Shown piece by piece: positions 31,834-45,137 of a DNA stretch of 64,000 nucleotides. A program made the position numbers and the translations under genes. How positions within the stretch are numbered: position 1 is the stretch's first letter; the number at the start of each line of letters is the position of its first letter. The stretch lies in contig NC_082425.1 in assembly GCF_004011695.2 (NCBI RefSeq), positions 806,001 through 870,000 on the forward strand. Reading direction: 5' to 3'. Below the pieces are notes generated by a model. It was not told where the DNA came from, made no database searches, and saw only the letters and a list, made by a program, of their open reading frames with translations. The stretch comes from Ascochyta rabiei. Lineage: Eukaryota; Ascomycota; Dothideomycetes; Pleosporales; Didymellaceae.

Positions 31834-32735
31834 ATGGTTTCGTTCAAGGCCGCGCTGTTGCTCGCAGGAGCGGTGATGTACGCGCAGGCGCAAGACTTCA
31901 CGGACCTGGTTGGCACATGGACCAGCAAGTCGAACTCGACATTCACAGGCGATGTACGTTTCCCGGCGAACACAACACGACCCGTGTAGCACTAACCGTA
32001 GGAACAGGGCTTCTACGATCCCGTGAACGACCATTTCACCGAGCCAAAACACACTGGCATCAGCTACTCGTTCTCCGCCGATGGTTTCTTCGAGGAATCA
32101 TACTACCGCGCTGTTGCGAACCGTACGTACTACGCCACTATTCCGATGCCATACACCCTCAGGCGGAAGTCAAACAGCAGTGAAGCATGGCGCTAACACT
32201 CCAACAGCCACCGAGCCCAAATGCCCGAAAGGCATAATCCAATGGCAGCACGGCAAATTCCAGAAACTCGCCGACGGCTCGCTCAAGCTCAGTCCTATCA
32301 AGGTCGACGGTCGCCAGATGGACTCCAATCCATGTCTGTACAAGAACTCGATCTACACACGCTACAATATTTCCGAAACATTCAAAGTACACTCTTCTCC
32401 GCCAACCCCCCCCCCCCCATACGCACATCTTACTAACGTCTTCAAAGCGCTACGAGGTTCGCGTAGACGACTACCACAAGATCAAGCGTCTCAATTTATA
32501 CAAGTTCGACGGCTCTCCCATGATGCCTTTGTACATTGCCTTCACCACACCCAAGATGCTCCCCACCACCACGCTCAACCCCCTTGTTACTGCGACCGCC
32601 ACGGCGAAAGCGAAGCGCGGTCTGCCTATTGATCATGAGGTGCTATTCAGGAAGAGCGGAAACATGGCAGATGGAATGCTCTGGGCAGGAATTCTGGCGA
32701 GCGGGGCCGGAGCTCTGTTGTGGTGGTTCTTTTAG
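31834..32735 (+). CDS. ROT1: ROT1 family ER chaperone
   Basis: Four exons, 31834-31953, 32008-32122, 32208-32386 and 32448-32735, encode 233 residues. It has an N-terminal signal peptide (to about residue 19, AQAQ), then the Rot1 core [38 protein letters not shown] and [12 protein letters not shown]. It ends in a hydrophobic C-terminal membrane anchor ([20 protein letters not shown]). Yeast Rot1 is an essential ER membrane chaperone needed for cell-wall beta-1,6-glucan synthesis and protein folding. The third intron holds a run of about 13 C residues at 32406-32418. Confidence 0.94.
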
Positions 32736-33583
32736 CTAGACCATCAAGACTCGAAGCAGCAGGATTGGATGAGCGATGTTGCATAATGGCGTTTGGAGCA
32801 CAAGATCAAGTTTGGCAGGCACGAGGCAGGGTGGGACTTCTGGAAGGCTTACTCTAGAAATAGCTTCACTTCGTCTTTTTTTCTTCTGTACATAGACAGC
32901 ACATGCTCTTGGGTTGCAAAGCATAGCAAATCTTGCTAAAACTCTGACAATGTTCTATTGCAGCTCCTTGCACTTGTTTTGGGAGGAGAGGTATATTGTA
33001 GTGCTGAGTCTATTGCTTTCCAAGGATGACGAGAACACGATAAGGCAAGAAGAAATAACTCTGCGAACGCTGGAAAAGATGTTGTAGATGCTCCGCTGCT
33101 TCCTGAGACCCTGAGTCATCTGTGAAGTAGAGAGACGAACGAGCTGTTCCTTGTAAAGCCGTAGGCTACATCTAGGGCAGATGCATCCTAGCCACGCATT
33201 TGCGCCGGCTGATCGTGACACAAACGCGGTGTATTATTCATGTCTTGGAAAAGTCATATGGCCGGCTGAGTATTGCGGTATAGAGAAGGTGGAGTGGCCA
33301 AGGATGACGTGGTCGTGGTTTTCCGTACTCGAGATCCTGTTGTTCGATTTGTGACGATGGGTTGCAGAGGGCAAAGCTATTTGGGTGCGACTGTGCCTCT
33401 TGGATCCGGTAGTGGACTTGCGAATTGATCTTGCGGTCCTCGTGGCGTCGGTGGTCTGGTTGGCTTTCTTTGCGGAATGCGTGCTCTACCCCAGTGTGTG
33501 AAGTGAGCGTCCTTGGATAATTGAGTGTGGTTCCCGTATCTCTCAAGCCTCGTCGTCCCCATTCTGCTACTCTCGCCATATGC
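32736..33583. other. Convergent intergenic region
   Basis: 3' flanks of ROT1 and of the Zn2Cys6 gene. The minus-strand frames at 32955-33221 and 33238-33633 show no motif. Nothing else is supported. Confidence 0.45.
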
Positions 33584-36500
33584 TCAGAGTTTGATTCTTT
33601 CCATGCCAGCTTGCAGGTCCTCCTCAGTGCCAAACACGTTCTTCGCCCACGTCACCATTCTAGGCCTTACGAGATACCGCTTTTCCTCTGACCCACTCTG
33701 CTCTGCTACCTCTTGCATTGTTGATCCCTTTCCCACCGCATCTGGTTCTTTGTGTCTCCAGTTCGGCGGATTTGCGCCTTCTTCTTCTTCCTCCTCCAGC
33801 ACCAGCGGCCCTTCCTCGTTCGCTTTCCTCGTTCGCCGTTTATACGGCGGCCCCCTTCCCATCTGCGCCGCTCTCTCCCACGATGTTTCTACTCCACGTG
33901 CAATGATACCCGCCGACGCCCAGCCTGTGCGCCGATCTATTTCGAGGAGGCGAGTGATGATCCATTTGCGCTGTGCAGGGTCCTGATACTGAACTCCAGC
34001 AAAGAACAACGCCATGGTTGATTCCTGGAGCACAGAGCCTAGGAATGGCGAGAGATCTTCGCCTATGGGGAGTTGCATGCCCGCTGTGATGCGGCCGATG
34101 AGCGTCGCATATGGTCCTGTTGCTTGCGCGCAGACGCCTGCGGCCATCATGGCTGCGGGCGGCATTGCTGGATGGGAGCGCAGAAGAATGATTTTGGAGA
34201 GATGAAGGAGTGTCCAAAGGACACTTATATCATAGCTACGATGGACGAGAGCTGGGCCGAAAGGTGTCATTGTACTAGTCTCGCCAGGTGGAATGACTTG
34301 TAGTTCTTGCGGTAATGGTGCAAAAGCTTCAGTGCTGGCCAGGACCTGGGCCACGGTTGCGTGAGCAGCGTTTATGGCATCCCATTCACTGGTTGCACTC
34401 TCATATGCAGAAGGTAGGTCGGCATATTGCGGATGAGGCATATCTGGCATCGGGGGCGATCGTTCATAGCCTGGGTTTGCATAGTGGGCAGTAATCGGTG
34501 CGTGTGGCCGAGCAGGAGCCATACCATAAAAGTTTGGCATCGCAGGTGGTGGCCCACTCGGCGGACTTCCTCTTGGTGTTGGTGGACTGTCCTGAGGTGG
34601 ACCGAATCCTGGTGGTGGTGGGCCTTTCCAGCCTGGTGGAGGGCCATCTGTCCATCCTGGAGGCGGCCCTTGCATCTGAGAAGGAGGTCCGTTTGGAGCA
34701 TCAGGTTTTGGAGGTTGGCGTCTACCCATGCCCGCCGGTGGTCCGCCAGGCATTCCAGGCCTAGGTCTCCATTGCCCGCCATCAGCTTTGACTTGTCTTA
34801 ACTTTCGCTCTCGGTCGCGACACGTGAAGTCTGCTATGCGGCCGATGAGTAAGACAATGTGATCGTGAGAGCCATAGAGTGCGTCTGCTCGACCAAGCGG
34901 TGCTCGTGGTGGGCAGTCAGCCCATTTCCTGTATGGCGTTCTTACAAACGTTAGCTTCCGGATTTTAGACCTCAGATAAAACTTACATCAAAGGATTGCC
35001 GCTCACACAACTCTGCCACATATCATGGCGGCAGTACCACCAGTACAGGTCCTGAAGTACTTCGAATCTTCTCATGTCGGGGTTGCCTGGTAACTTTGAT
35101 TCCGTGTCCTGCCTAGCACCGTTGTCCTCGACAATGATACCGGAATCGATGTAGCTGACTTGTTTTCCGAGTATCGTGCTCACGAGGTGTTCGTCTGGCT
35201 CAAGGTCGCTGTCTAGAAGCCTTTGGCTGAAGAATTGTCTCCCTTCAGCGGCTTGAGCGGCTTTCAGACGTCGATTCTCACATGTGAGTGAGCGGAAATT
35301 AATCTCAGCCAGAAGTTGCGCTGCGCCGACGAGATGAGTTGACCACTTTGTGTGTTCAGCCGTCCAAACTTCGTAAAAGGCCAAAAGTAGGGATGTTGCG
35401 AGAGTTGATATCGAGAGACGTTTTCCTGGGTGGTTGAGCGACCGTCCTAAGCGCTTCAATGAATAGGCGTAGTGTTTGTAGGAGGGCGTTATAGATGCAC
35501 CTTGAAGCCGTGCAATGTGTAGACTTGACAACGCAAGCATAGCATGCAGCAAGCCCTGGTGATCTAGAGCCTTCAGAGGTAGTATGTACGTCCATAACCC
35601 TTGTTGTGCGGGGGAGGTCGAGCCTTCGAAGATCAAGGAAGTGTTTCTTGGGTTTCGTTCGTAAATGGATAGGCTTACTGCAGTCTTGATTTGCGTCGAA
35701 ATTAGCGACTGGTCTAGACGTGTTCATAGTATCTCAATCGACAAGAAGCGTCAGAGGAAGTTTGTGCTTACCACATGAATGAAGTGCGCAAAGACTCGGG
35801 CTGTCTTTGGATTTCTTAGTGGGCTCGCTGCATACTCCGGCTTGTACTGTGTCAAAAGACCGTCGTACAGGAACGCGTCATAACGCCTGATGCCGAGCTC
35901 ATTGAAATTCTCAAAGTGTATGCGACGGATGATGTCGAATTCTTTGCCTCCAACCATTATGTTCTCGTTGTCCCCATCCTCTCGGTCCATCATCTCTTCG
36001 TCGGAATGCACGTCCCAGTAATCATCGTCTTCGTATTCGACCGCGGCCTCGTCGAGGACTTGAGAAGGACTGACGTGGTCGTCACCGGCGAAGCCATTGA
36101 GAAGCAGTCGTGGCTGTCCGTTTTTCGATTGAAGAACAGTGGTAGGTTGCTCTATGTGTGGCATCCATGGTCAGCAGTGTAGTCGTAGATGGGAGGCACA
36201 TGCCATCAAGAGATTGTTCTATGTAGGCGCGAGGCGCTAGGTGGCAGACACATGCTTCGTGCAAACAACGGCTTCATAAGGAGAGCACTGAGAACGAATC
36301 ATGATAGTCATTGGGGTATATGAGATATGTAGCTAGACATGGGACATACCGAGAACTGGCTGAGGTAAGTATTTTGCATCTGCAATCATTTCAAGCGAGG
36401 GTATCTGGACAATTTGATAACTGGAGTGTGCCGAATCTCTTTGTGAAGCCAAGGGGAACCCATAGCCAGCCTGGCTCAAGCCTATTGGACTGAGCTGGGG

Positions 36501-37430
36501 AAGGTGACCAAGTGCTTGTGGATGGCTCTCATAACGTTGCACAACAGGTTGTGCTCGTGTGTATTGGGGAAAGTGTTCATCATGTGGCGAGGTATTTGAT
36601 TGTTGGACATAGGGATTGTGTTCTTCGCTATGCGTCGGCGAAGGGTATTGTTGCTGGTAGATTGATTCGTTCGGGAGCGCTTGCGACGTAGCGAGCTCGG
36701 TGTCGACGAAGGTGTTGTACGGGGTTGGTATCTGCTGGTATAATACCTGGTTTTGTGTATATCTTTGAGAATCAGGGAATGCAGTACTGTGACCATGAAC
36801 GTATGGAGTTTGGAACGTAGTGTGTACTGGTGACGATTGGGGAAAGTAAGATGCGTTTGGTGCAGAATTTTGTATGTGATGGTGGGGTGAGTGAAGCGGT
36901 TGCTGATGATGTGGTGATGGCAGTGGCTGTAGGTAGGTCTGCTCTGGAGAATAGCTGCTGGAACCTCCAAGGAGTACCTGGGAAGTGGTAATCAGCCCAA
37001 CGTTGTTGGTGGTGGCGCCCATCTTTGGCATGTCGAAGCTGCTCGAAGATTGAGTTTGGAGGACAGCAGGCACATGTTCCTGAGCCTGACTGGTCGATTG
37101 AGACGATTGGTACGGTTGGTTGCGTGTACCAGGTAGCATCGAAGTGTGATACTGTATGGTGCTGACAACGCCAGGATGGTTGGGCCAGTCGCCGATAGGA
37201 GGCTTGAAGACTACTCGCTGGTTGTAACCTTCACACTGGCGCTTGGATTTGATGCAATTCGCACAGGTGGGACGCTCTTCGCCGCATTTGATGCGGCGTT
37301 TGCGGCATGTTAAACAGCCAGTCTTAGTCCTCTTGCGCATTTTAGTAGTGGTTGCAAGGCTTGAGCCGTTACCCGTTGGTGAAACGTCACCGGCGCCGCC
37401 CGGTGGTGACATTGACCGGGCATTCGCCAT
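33584..37430 (-). CDS. Zn(II)2Cys6 fungal transcription factor
   Basis: Four exons, complement of 33584-34928, 34987-35684, 35772-36151 and 36350-37430, encode 1167 residues if the ATG at 37430 is used. The DNA-binding cluster is complete: C39-x2-C42-x6-C49-x6-C56-x2-C59-x6-C66 within KTGCLTCRKRRIKC. A long Gln/Ser/Pro/His-rich region follows. Then comes a regulatory domain with a TAVSLSIYERNPRN block and LLHAMLALSSLHIARLQG, as in the Fungal_trans_2 type. A Pro/Gly-rich insertion (about residues 779-850, repeats of PPPGW) interrupts the C-terminal half. The target genes are unknown. The frame stays open upstream to 37631, so the start could be earlier. The 198-bp first intron is long for this region. 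Confidence 0.85.
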
Positions 37431-40400
37431 GTTGGACGAGAGACGTCTGGAGCAGGATCGATATGGATGGCAGATGGGTGGCAGATGGGTGGAAACAATC
37501 GAGATGTGACCAACGCTCGAGAAGGAGGAATGACTGGGTGTATTCGAAGAGACACCTGAGGTTGAAGCAAGATTACACTGGCCACTACGGACAGACGATT
37601 GTCCGCTTGGATGCGGGCACGGCAGTGCCAACTTAGGGGAACAGATCCAGCTTTGGTCGATCGTTCGCCGGTGAAGTTTGCGTGGCCCAAACGGTCACAG
37701 GATATGGCCGTCTTTTGACGTAAGTAATAGGCTGAAGGCGTGGCTCCCGGCTGGATGCAGCAGAGGGCTGGTGCAGGGCAGGAGTGGGACGTCGTAAAGT
37801 TAATAGTCTACGCCCTTGGGAACCATGTGGAGAAATGGGAGTCTGAATTAGTTATACTGGATAAGAGAGGCACGCACCACGTGTCAAACGCCGCCGAAAG
37901 AGCCAAAAGGAGCAAGCGGCAACCGTTCGTTGGCAGATAGGAGGGAGAAGGCTGTACGTAAGTTGTCGGCACACCCAGAGGGGCTACAGCGAGGCCAGGA
38001 TGATGTGAATGGCCCAGATCAGAGATCGAGTTATGCTGCTCTGGGCTGAGCAGGGGTCAGTGTGTTCGAATCGAGCTAGTCAGTTGGACTCTGATGCAAT
38101 TGCGGCGGACACGGACACGGACTGGAGCAGTGAGTAGGTGGATTGTGAAGGAAGCATGTTTCTACTCGGCAGCGGTAGTGCGAGGTTCGATTGAAGGGCG
38201 TGCCAGGCGACCGGGGCTGGTCGATGGCTTGCGCTAGGGCCGTGGAGGGCACCCGCACCCAGGAACCACACAGTGAAGAGGGCGGCTGTGGTCTGTGTGA
38301 GCGACCCAGGGATCATGGATCTCTGAGCAGGCGGGCTAAGGAGAGGGGTATGTGGTATGGCGCTGGCGGGTGAGTTCACTCGCTCAGGCCAGCGGCACGA
38401 AGACGTCGCGCGCTTGTGGTCGTTATGGAGCCGTGTGTTGAGTGACGGCGCGGTGAAGCTGCAGTGATCACATTCTTTCAGGATGCTTGCCGGCTTCGGA
38501 AGGCTCGAAGCGTGGTGCGCTTGTCGGCGCCGAGGTGCCCCAACGGCAACAACTACTCAGGCCAAAGGACTTGTCTCCTCCAACATGACGCGTGCGCTCA
38601 ACAGCTAGTCGTTTGGCAGCGGACTGCGGCCGCAGCATAGACCTCAGATCCCGCGCTTCCTCTAGTTCACGACGCTACCGTCTACTCAGTACTGAATTCC
38701 GGTGGAACGTGGGATTCGGAAGAATCGCGAGCACGCGCTGGGGTTGCGCCAGCAATCGTACGCCAGCAGATCCTGCGCTACCAAGGAGAGCCATCCAGCG
38801 TGACAGGCCGACAACCATCTACCACCGAGTCGCCACGCCTCTAAACCGAGACTGCCTGCATCGCTGGAGCTGAACCTGCAACCTTCACATGCAGCACTCC
38901 ATCGATTCCAGTCTCCTGCCAAAACAGCCCGATCGTACCATACATGCGGCGCAGAGCTACTACATCTGAACATGGATTGACTAATCTGGACCCACACCAG
39001 GGCAGGACTGCCACACTGCGCTGCGTTGGCTACTATCGTCGACCGGCTAACATTACCGCCAACTTACAATTTCGGAGCTCGGATCCTTTGTGATAGATCT
39101 TCAGGCCGCTTATGCTGGCTACCTGTCCATCATCGGCCCATGGATCAAAGACAGTAATTTGTGCTGGTGGCGTTGAAGCCAGCGAGCTGAGGGTTTGGGA
39201 ACAAGACCCTCTGCCAGCCGTGCGGTCCCGCATTCCTACCCGCTTACGCGCATCCTGATATGATTTGCGCCTAGGTTATGCGTGGATCCGAGGATTGGGG
39301 TGTCGGATTGTGATAGGTATGACATCTTTAAATCCATAAACGAACCTCGCCCAACCCCCGATCACTCCTCTGGAACCTGCAGCCGACTTTGCCAAGGGCG
39401 CGCAGCTTGCTGGCAGCTTCTCGAGAAACACCATTCGAAGTTGGACGAGACGACAGCTCGCTAGGACAGCAAGGCGACAAGCGTTGGTGATCGTCCGGGG
39501 ATATAAGCCCGAAGTGTCTCTTCCATCGACAAGCGTCCATATGAGTTGCTAGGTAGCTACTTTCCTCTGTTTCGCATTGAACACGAGCGATGGACCTCAC
39601 CAATGACGGAGATGCTGCCATTTTGGTCTTACCTTAAGGCGAGCAGGCATCGATACCAATATGTTGTGATATTGCGGAACAAATGACGGTCGCCTTCCAA
39701 CAACTACCTGTTTATCCAAATTTCATGACTAGCAAAGAGCTCTGCCAATGTGCATCTAGTCGCCGTTGGGTCAGCTGCCACCAATCTTGACCGGTGCAGC
39801 CGGTACATCCCCACACCTCGCCGTCGTCGTGCACCATCCTACATTCAGCGGCTAAATATCATCCCGCAGAGGTCCACTAGTACGCATCCTGCTTTGATGA
39901 ATCTGACGATGGCGCGATTCGAGAGTATCCATCCTTCACGACTGCAACCAGACAGAACTTCAGCTGCCAATGCAAACTTGAGAAGACTGCATCCCCAACA
40001 TTATCTTTCCGGCTCCGCGATACTGTATCCGAGTGGTAGCGTGTACCAAAAGGCAAGTCGGCTCCCGTCCACGTGCCCAGCCTCTCGGTACTCTTTAAGC
40101 GCGCATATCATCTGTAGGTTAGCACGACACCCACGTTCAAAGACAGATGGTTCTCAAAAGAGGATCCTGCAATGAGTCCGAAACCGCAAAGGATGGTCTC
40201 GACCACGGGTGAAATGACACGGCAAGATTGCACATGGGATCTTGCAGACAATCCTGGAAAGCAACCTGAAAATCCTCACGTAGCCTGCATCCTCCCCTCT
40301 GCTCTGGTCACGGCAAACAGGGGTCACAAGAAGTTAAAGCTATGGCTTCCACGAGAGACGGCCTGCACTGTGCATTTTGGTGGGTGCGAGCGAAACCATT

Positions 40401-42494
40401 ACCCCATCTGGCATAAATAAGCGAACATGCACTGGCCATCGGAAGCTTGATCCTCTGGCAGCGCTAAAAACAGATCCCCACCCGTCATTAGCATGCAGAG
40501 CCAAGTCCTCCCAATACCATGGCTAATTCACGTGACGGCTAACCGCTCCTGTCAGGTAATGCGAAAGGCACGTGCATTCACTCAGAGGGAGGATTTGGGG
40601 GTCAAAGAGATAGCCTGCCTGCGAAAGCTTGCAGCCTCAGACTCAGCCTTACGAGATGTCCAAAGGCATCAAAAGTCGGAGTAGGTGTAACGTGCAGGTG
40701 CCAGAAACCAGCGACAGAGCATGGGGGAAAGCTTTTATATCACTATTCGTCGGTTTTCGCTTACCCACGCACCAGACGGATCTTACTTACTCCTGCATGT
40801 AATTGCACTGGTCCAAATGCCGCTCATATAAGGCCCTTCGCTACTGTTTGCGGCTACCAACCAATCAGCAGCGTGTATGATCTCAGGTGTCATCATAAGA
40901 CAAACTACTAAATGCACGCTCAAACCCTTCCGTAGCTCAAGACCATGACCATGGAGCTTGGTCTTCCTCCATTGCCCATGATTACCAAAGACAAGGTTGA
41001 GTGGAGGTCATGGTCAGTTGTATCTATGCAATATCGCCTCTAGATACTCGGTACACCATCACTGGCCGCATGCGCTTTGAAGACGTCCTGAGTTAGCCGC
41101 TCAAAGCCACAGCACAGACTCTGGAGGTGCTTGCCCGGCCCAATCACCTCCAAGTACTCTGTTTTTCAACATACAGCAAGTCTCTCACGATTGTCTCCTT
41201 CGTTGACCTCAAGCAATGCTGTTTATTTACTAGCCTGACCCTCAGTACCGTGGATCGTAGTCTTGCGCTTCGACCAAAATACCCGCATGATCTACTCACG
41301 GTGATACTACGGCAAGGTAGCATCATTACCGGGGTGCGACTCCTTGTTAGGCGTACACCTACATCGGCGGAAAAAATCACTCGCTCTGCACAGGTAATCT
41401 CCGCTGGATCTGGAACTCGTCTGTAACGGTCCGAGCCGAAGGGAACTCCGCTCGGGAGATGTCCACTGATGCAGAATATTCGCTCACCCTTGCGTCTACA
41501 ACACTGGGGTGGCTTAGCAACTTCCTTCTGACATGGACACTCTGGTCATTGGGTGTTATTCGCTGTTTTGGAGATGACGTCGAACGTGGTACACCTCACT
41601 TTTACTATGATGCAGATGGTTCTGTGTGAGGGGCCATCTGTTTTGATCCCTAGTTGCATCTTCGGGTACCGCACCATATCTGACTATCGTATTCCTTCTG
41701 CACGCATGGACCTCCCAATACCAAAGCCTCCAATTCTTGCACATCGAGTATACCAAAGGCCAAGGGTTGATTTACAAACAAGGACAGTCAGTTCGTCCCC
41801 CCGATATGGCAAGTTTCAACAATGATGTTGAGCCAGAGCAACAATCAGGGTAGTACACCTTTGCTGTGCCCAAGTGCGCTTTGTTTGAGTAACGACGAAA
41901 TGTGCACAAGATGGAGATTCGACGTGTCCTAGTATTGACGCTTTATGCCAAAGTAATCTCATCTCCCTGGGAGCTACAAGGTTTTGTGTGCGTTTGTCCA
42001 TCATGAACATGCAGCTCAGCAAGTCAAAAGCCTGTCCATCCCAAGAAGCTATATATTAAAAAATACAAAGCAAGGACGGATTCCCAGCCCTTGATAAGTC
42101 CAAAGTTTTGGACTGTATCTGAGTATTGTGCTACAGATGATTTGCGGGCTGACTGTGGAGAGATCGCATCTGCTCTGGACGTCCGAGGTAGAAGGGGAGG
42201 CATGGATCAAAGAAGGGAGCTGGGGATCAGCTGGAACTGAGTAGGGAGTTACCAATACAACATACTGCTGTTTTCCGTCGGCATTTTTTGCAGACTTATG
42301 GACAGGCACTATAAGACCGTTCAATCTGATTCGAAGATTGAGCAGTTACATTACTCTCGAAACAGTAAGAACTATCGCCATCCAGTAGGTCGATATCGCT
42401 TAGGCAACATAGTTTAGACGTATTTACCAACACGCATGGTGATGGTTAAATGAAAAGAAGTCTCAGCTGATTTACTAAGCTATCACTAGCAAGG
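37431..42494. other. Gene-poor region, about 5 kb
   Basis: I find no coding region with recognisable motifs, splice structure or a long frame on either strand. The longest frames (for example 39750-40175 and 41127-41426) look random. Base composition is normal, not the AT-rich type of the transposon island. The left part must contain the promoter of the transcription-factor gene, and the right end the 3' flank of the catalase-related gene. Non-coding RNA cannot be excluded. Confidence 0.5.
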
Positions 42495-43602
42495 CTACTC
42501 TACTTGCTTCTCATGCCTTCTCTGGTCAGCACTGATGTAGTAAACCCCTTTTCTCGCTTGGATCAACGGATCAGCTGACGCCTTGATACCCTTGATTCCA
42601 CCAAGATCCGGCGTGGGACTGAAAGCAATTTGCTGCTGCCTTGCAACGTTGTCCTCTGAGAGTTTGTCGATCACCAACTTGCCCACTGGCACAAACGTTG
42701 TGCTTTTATAGGGAACAGTTGCGTCGTCGAGCACGTCGTCGGAGTTCGCAATATGTGCCTGGATGGTGAAGATGATAGGCTTAGAAGGAAAGCGCTGCTG
42801 CAGATCTTCTTCGAGGTAGCTTTGTCCTAGCACCTTCAGCTGTGAGGGATCGTTGGGGTAAAGGTGTTGGCCATCTGCGGGATCCAGACGGTAGCGAACG
42901 TTTGTGATTTTGCCGTCTTTGTTGGTCAGGATATGTGTATTGGGCTCGTAGTATGTGATGGTTCCATAGTTGAAGGGGTTGGGCTTGGGTGAATTCACAA
43001 ACGTGGCCGCCGAAGGGTGGCTGGCCAGGAAGGCCTGGAAAGGTGCTGCAGCTGCCTTGAAAGCCGCTGCTTCTTTGATTATATCACCTCCTGCAGCATT
43101 AGCTTTGTCGAGCATGGCTTTGGTGGTCTGGAAAGCACGAAAGACTTGGAGAAAAGATAGGAAATCTTCGCCCGTTCGAGAGGCGAAGCCGTTGAAAGTG
43201 TGGCTGAGGAGGTCGGTATGTGTATGCTCGTCAATAAGAAAGCGAACAGCAAGGCCTTTTGGTGTAGCGCCATCATCGACATCAGGGATGTGTGGTATGC
43301 CACCACCCACAGAGAAGCGGGCTATAACTGGAGTTGAGGTACCGTTGAAGTGGGAGGCTACTGAAAGTGTTTTGGCTTGCTCAGTTGGAGTGAATGTTCC
43401 TTCTACGAGAAGGCCTTTGGCATGAGCTGGATGAAATAAGCAAGATTCAAGTCGACCTGTGAGACTACACACTTGTCCTGTAACCTGCATGTTTGCCGAA
43501 GAGTCTTTGCATCTCATCCACCAACTCCTCTGGAAGCTTGTCATTGTTATGTGCTCCTCCGTTGGCAGCCCCGCTAGGGGAGTAGTTCATCTGGCCAGGC
43601 AT
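42495..43602 (-). CDS. Catalase-related hemoprotein (small catalase family)
   Basis: Two exons, complement of 42495-43426 and 43473-43602, encode 353 residues, much shorter than true monofunctional catalases (about 500-700). The distal heme region is GYRTTHAKGLLVEGTFTP with Thr44-His45. The GLAVRF block and the FNGFASRTGEDFLSFLQVF helix follow. The proximal heme ligand is probably Tyr339 in R335-x3-Y339. There is no signal peptide and no C-terminal PTS1 (ends HEKQVE). Relatives include bacterial SrpA and the catalase-like hydroperoxide-metabolising enzymes that pair with lipoxygenases. The divergent lipoxygenase neighbour makes fatty-acid hydroperoxides a likely substrate (inference). The 46-bp intron was placed at GTGTGT to keep the GYRTTHAKG segment. 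Confidence 0.88.
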
Positions 43603-45108
43603 CGCGAGTAGTACAGGGGACAGTGGTTGGGAAGAGTCAATGGCGTGTAGCTTGTTTAAGATGTATCATGTTATATCAATCTCTAAGCTATGAATTTTGT
43701 CGGTGTAATCTAATGCTTGCTGTCAGCTTCAATCTAGCCAAGGAAGCGCACAAACAATTCCTGGGCTTGCGGCCTCACCCTGACACAGTCATGATCTTAC
43801 GGTGCATGCATTAACAACCACGCGAAATAGCGTTGGCCGACACTGGTGGAACTTCCTTGACGGCCACTTCACGGACACCAGTCGTCGTTACACCGTTAAG
43901 GCTGACAGCAGTGCCCTTCGTAACGCCTTGCATTGCTTGCCTAACGTGCGGTAAAGGATAAGTTTAATGGCGTATAAGGCTGTGGGATTACGCTATCCCA
44001 GCCAGTCGAAGCGCCTATAGGTAGTAATAACAGTGTGCTGACCTTTCAGCTTCAGGTGATTGGGACATGGATGCAAAAGAGCTGAGACGTTGCGGGCCGC
44101 GCAATGCTCTGGCGAATTTCTGCCCCACCACCGCATCTGCAGCCAGCCACGAACACCTGGTTCACCTAGACACATCGATAGCTAACGCATCGCTTTCCAT
44201 CGCTCACATTGTCTGCATTACCTCAATGTATACCTTCAATGTCTGCTTCCCCCAGACAGCGGACGTCAGCAGCCAGCCACAGATGCGCCGTCCATCATGC
44301 TCGCATTTCTGGGGGTTACTTCCATCCCTGTATCTCAGCTTATCACAGTGTAAAGCAACGGCTAACGGCCCAGGGCGTAGTTCTGGGTCGACGGAATCGC
44401 TCCTCTTTTGGTCGCGCAGTATGTATCGATGTGCGCAAGTCTCCGTTGTTGCGTGCATAGAGCTGCCTTTGTCCGCATGGCTGAACCCCTGGGGGGTTTT
44501 CAGGCCAATAGGTTCATGGTTTCGAACGATAACTGTCAGCACGCAACCTGAGCCCTGGGCTTACTGTACGACACAGGCTGTCTGCCTTGAGGACCGCAGC
44601 ATCTACGTAGCCCCGATCCTGAAATTAGACAGACAGCAAAGTATTCCGCACCCGGATAATAAGCCATCACAGTATGCAAACACGACCAAGGCATTGCGGA
44701 CCGTCACAGAGACTCCACACCGGCAAACACATCCCTGTTGTCTTGATCAGTTCAATCTTCGTTGGGCCTGAAGCTGTGGTTCGTCTCGTATATGCCTATC
44801 GAGCCGGACTGAGCATCAACACCGATCAGCTAGTTCGCGTTGTTAGCCCTCTTTGTGGCGGAGCTGTATCTCTCGTTACGCCTGAAAGCCGTCTTCTGAC
44901 CACCTTCACGGCAGTCATGGTTCAAGCTGAAGCTGGCTACATCAGTCTACTGGATATAGTATCACGTGGAGCAAATGTAGTGGCCAGCATTGTAAGCTGA
45001 ACTTTGCTCGGCGTTGACCAGGACATATAAACATACAACTCCTCCAGGATTCTCCTCACCCCACCCCTCACTTCTCCAATATTTGCTCAGCATCATCGTT
45101 CATGTACA
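43603..45108. promoter_or_regulatory. Shared divergent promoter region, catalase-related / lipoxygenase
   Basis: 1.5 kb separate the two ATGs. A 234-codon frame at 44067-44771 (plus) lies inside but has no motif, so I read the region as regulatory. A CATATAAACATACAACTCC stretch near 45024 and a pyrimidine-rich tract (45044-45075) sit just before the lipoxygenase start. Confidence 0.4.
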
Positions 45109-45137
45109 ATGTCTGTCGTTTCGAGGCAATTGAGTAA
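45102..45137 (+). promoter_or_regulatory. Overlapping upstream ORF at the lipoxygenase start
   Basis: An ATG at 45102 opens an 11-codon frame that ends at 45137, out of frame with and overlapping the lipoxygenase ATG at 45109. If the transcript starts upstream, scanning ribosomes meet this ATG first, which could lower translation. Confidence 0.4.

Noticed and set aside
39750..40175. 141-codon frame in the gene-poor region
   Set aside because: No recognisable motif, no splice context and random-looking composition.
44067..44771. 234-codon plus-strand frame between the catalase-related and lipoxygenase genes
   Set aside because: No motif, unusual composition (scattered Cys, Trp, Ser), no splice partners; it lies in the divergent promoter region.
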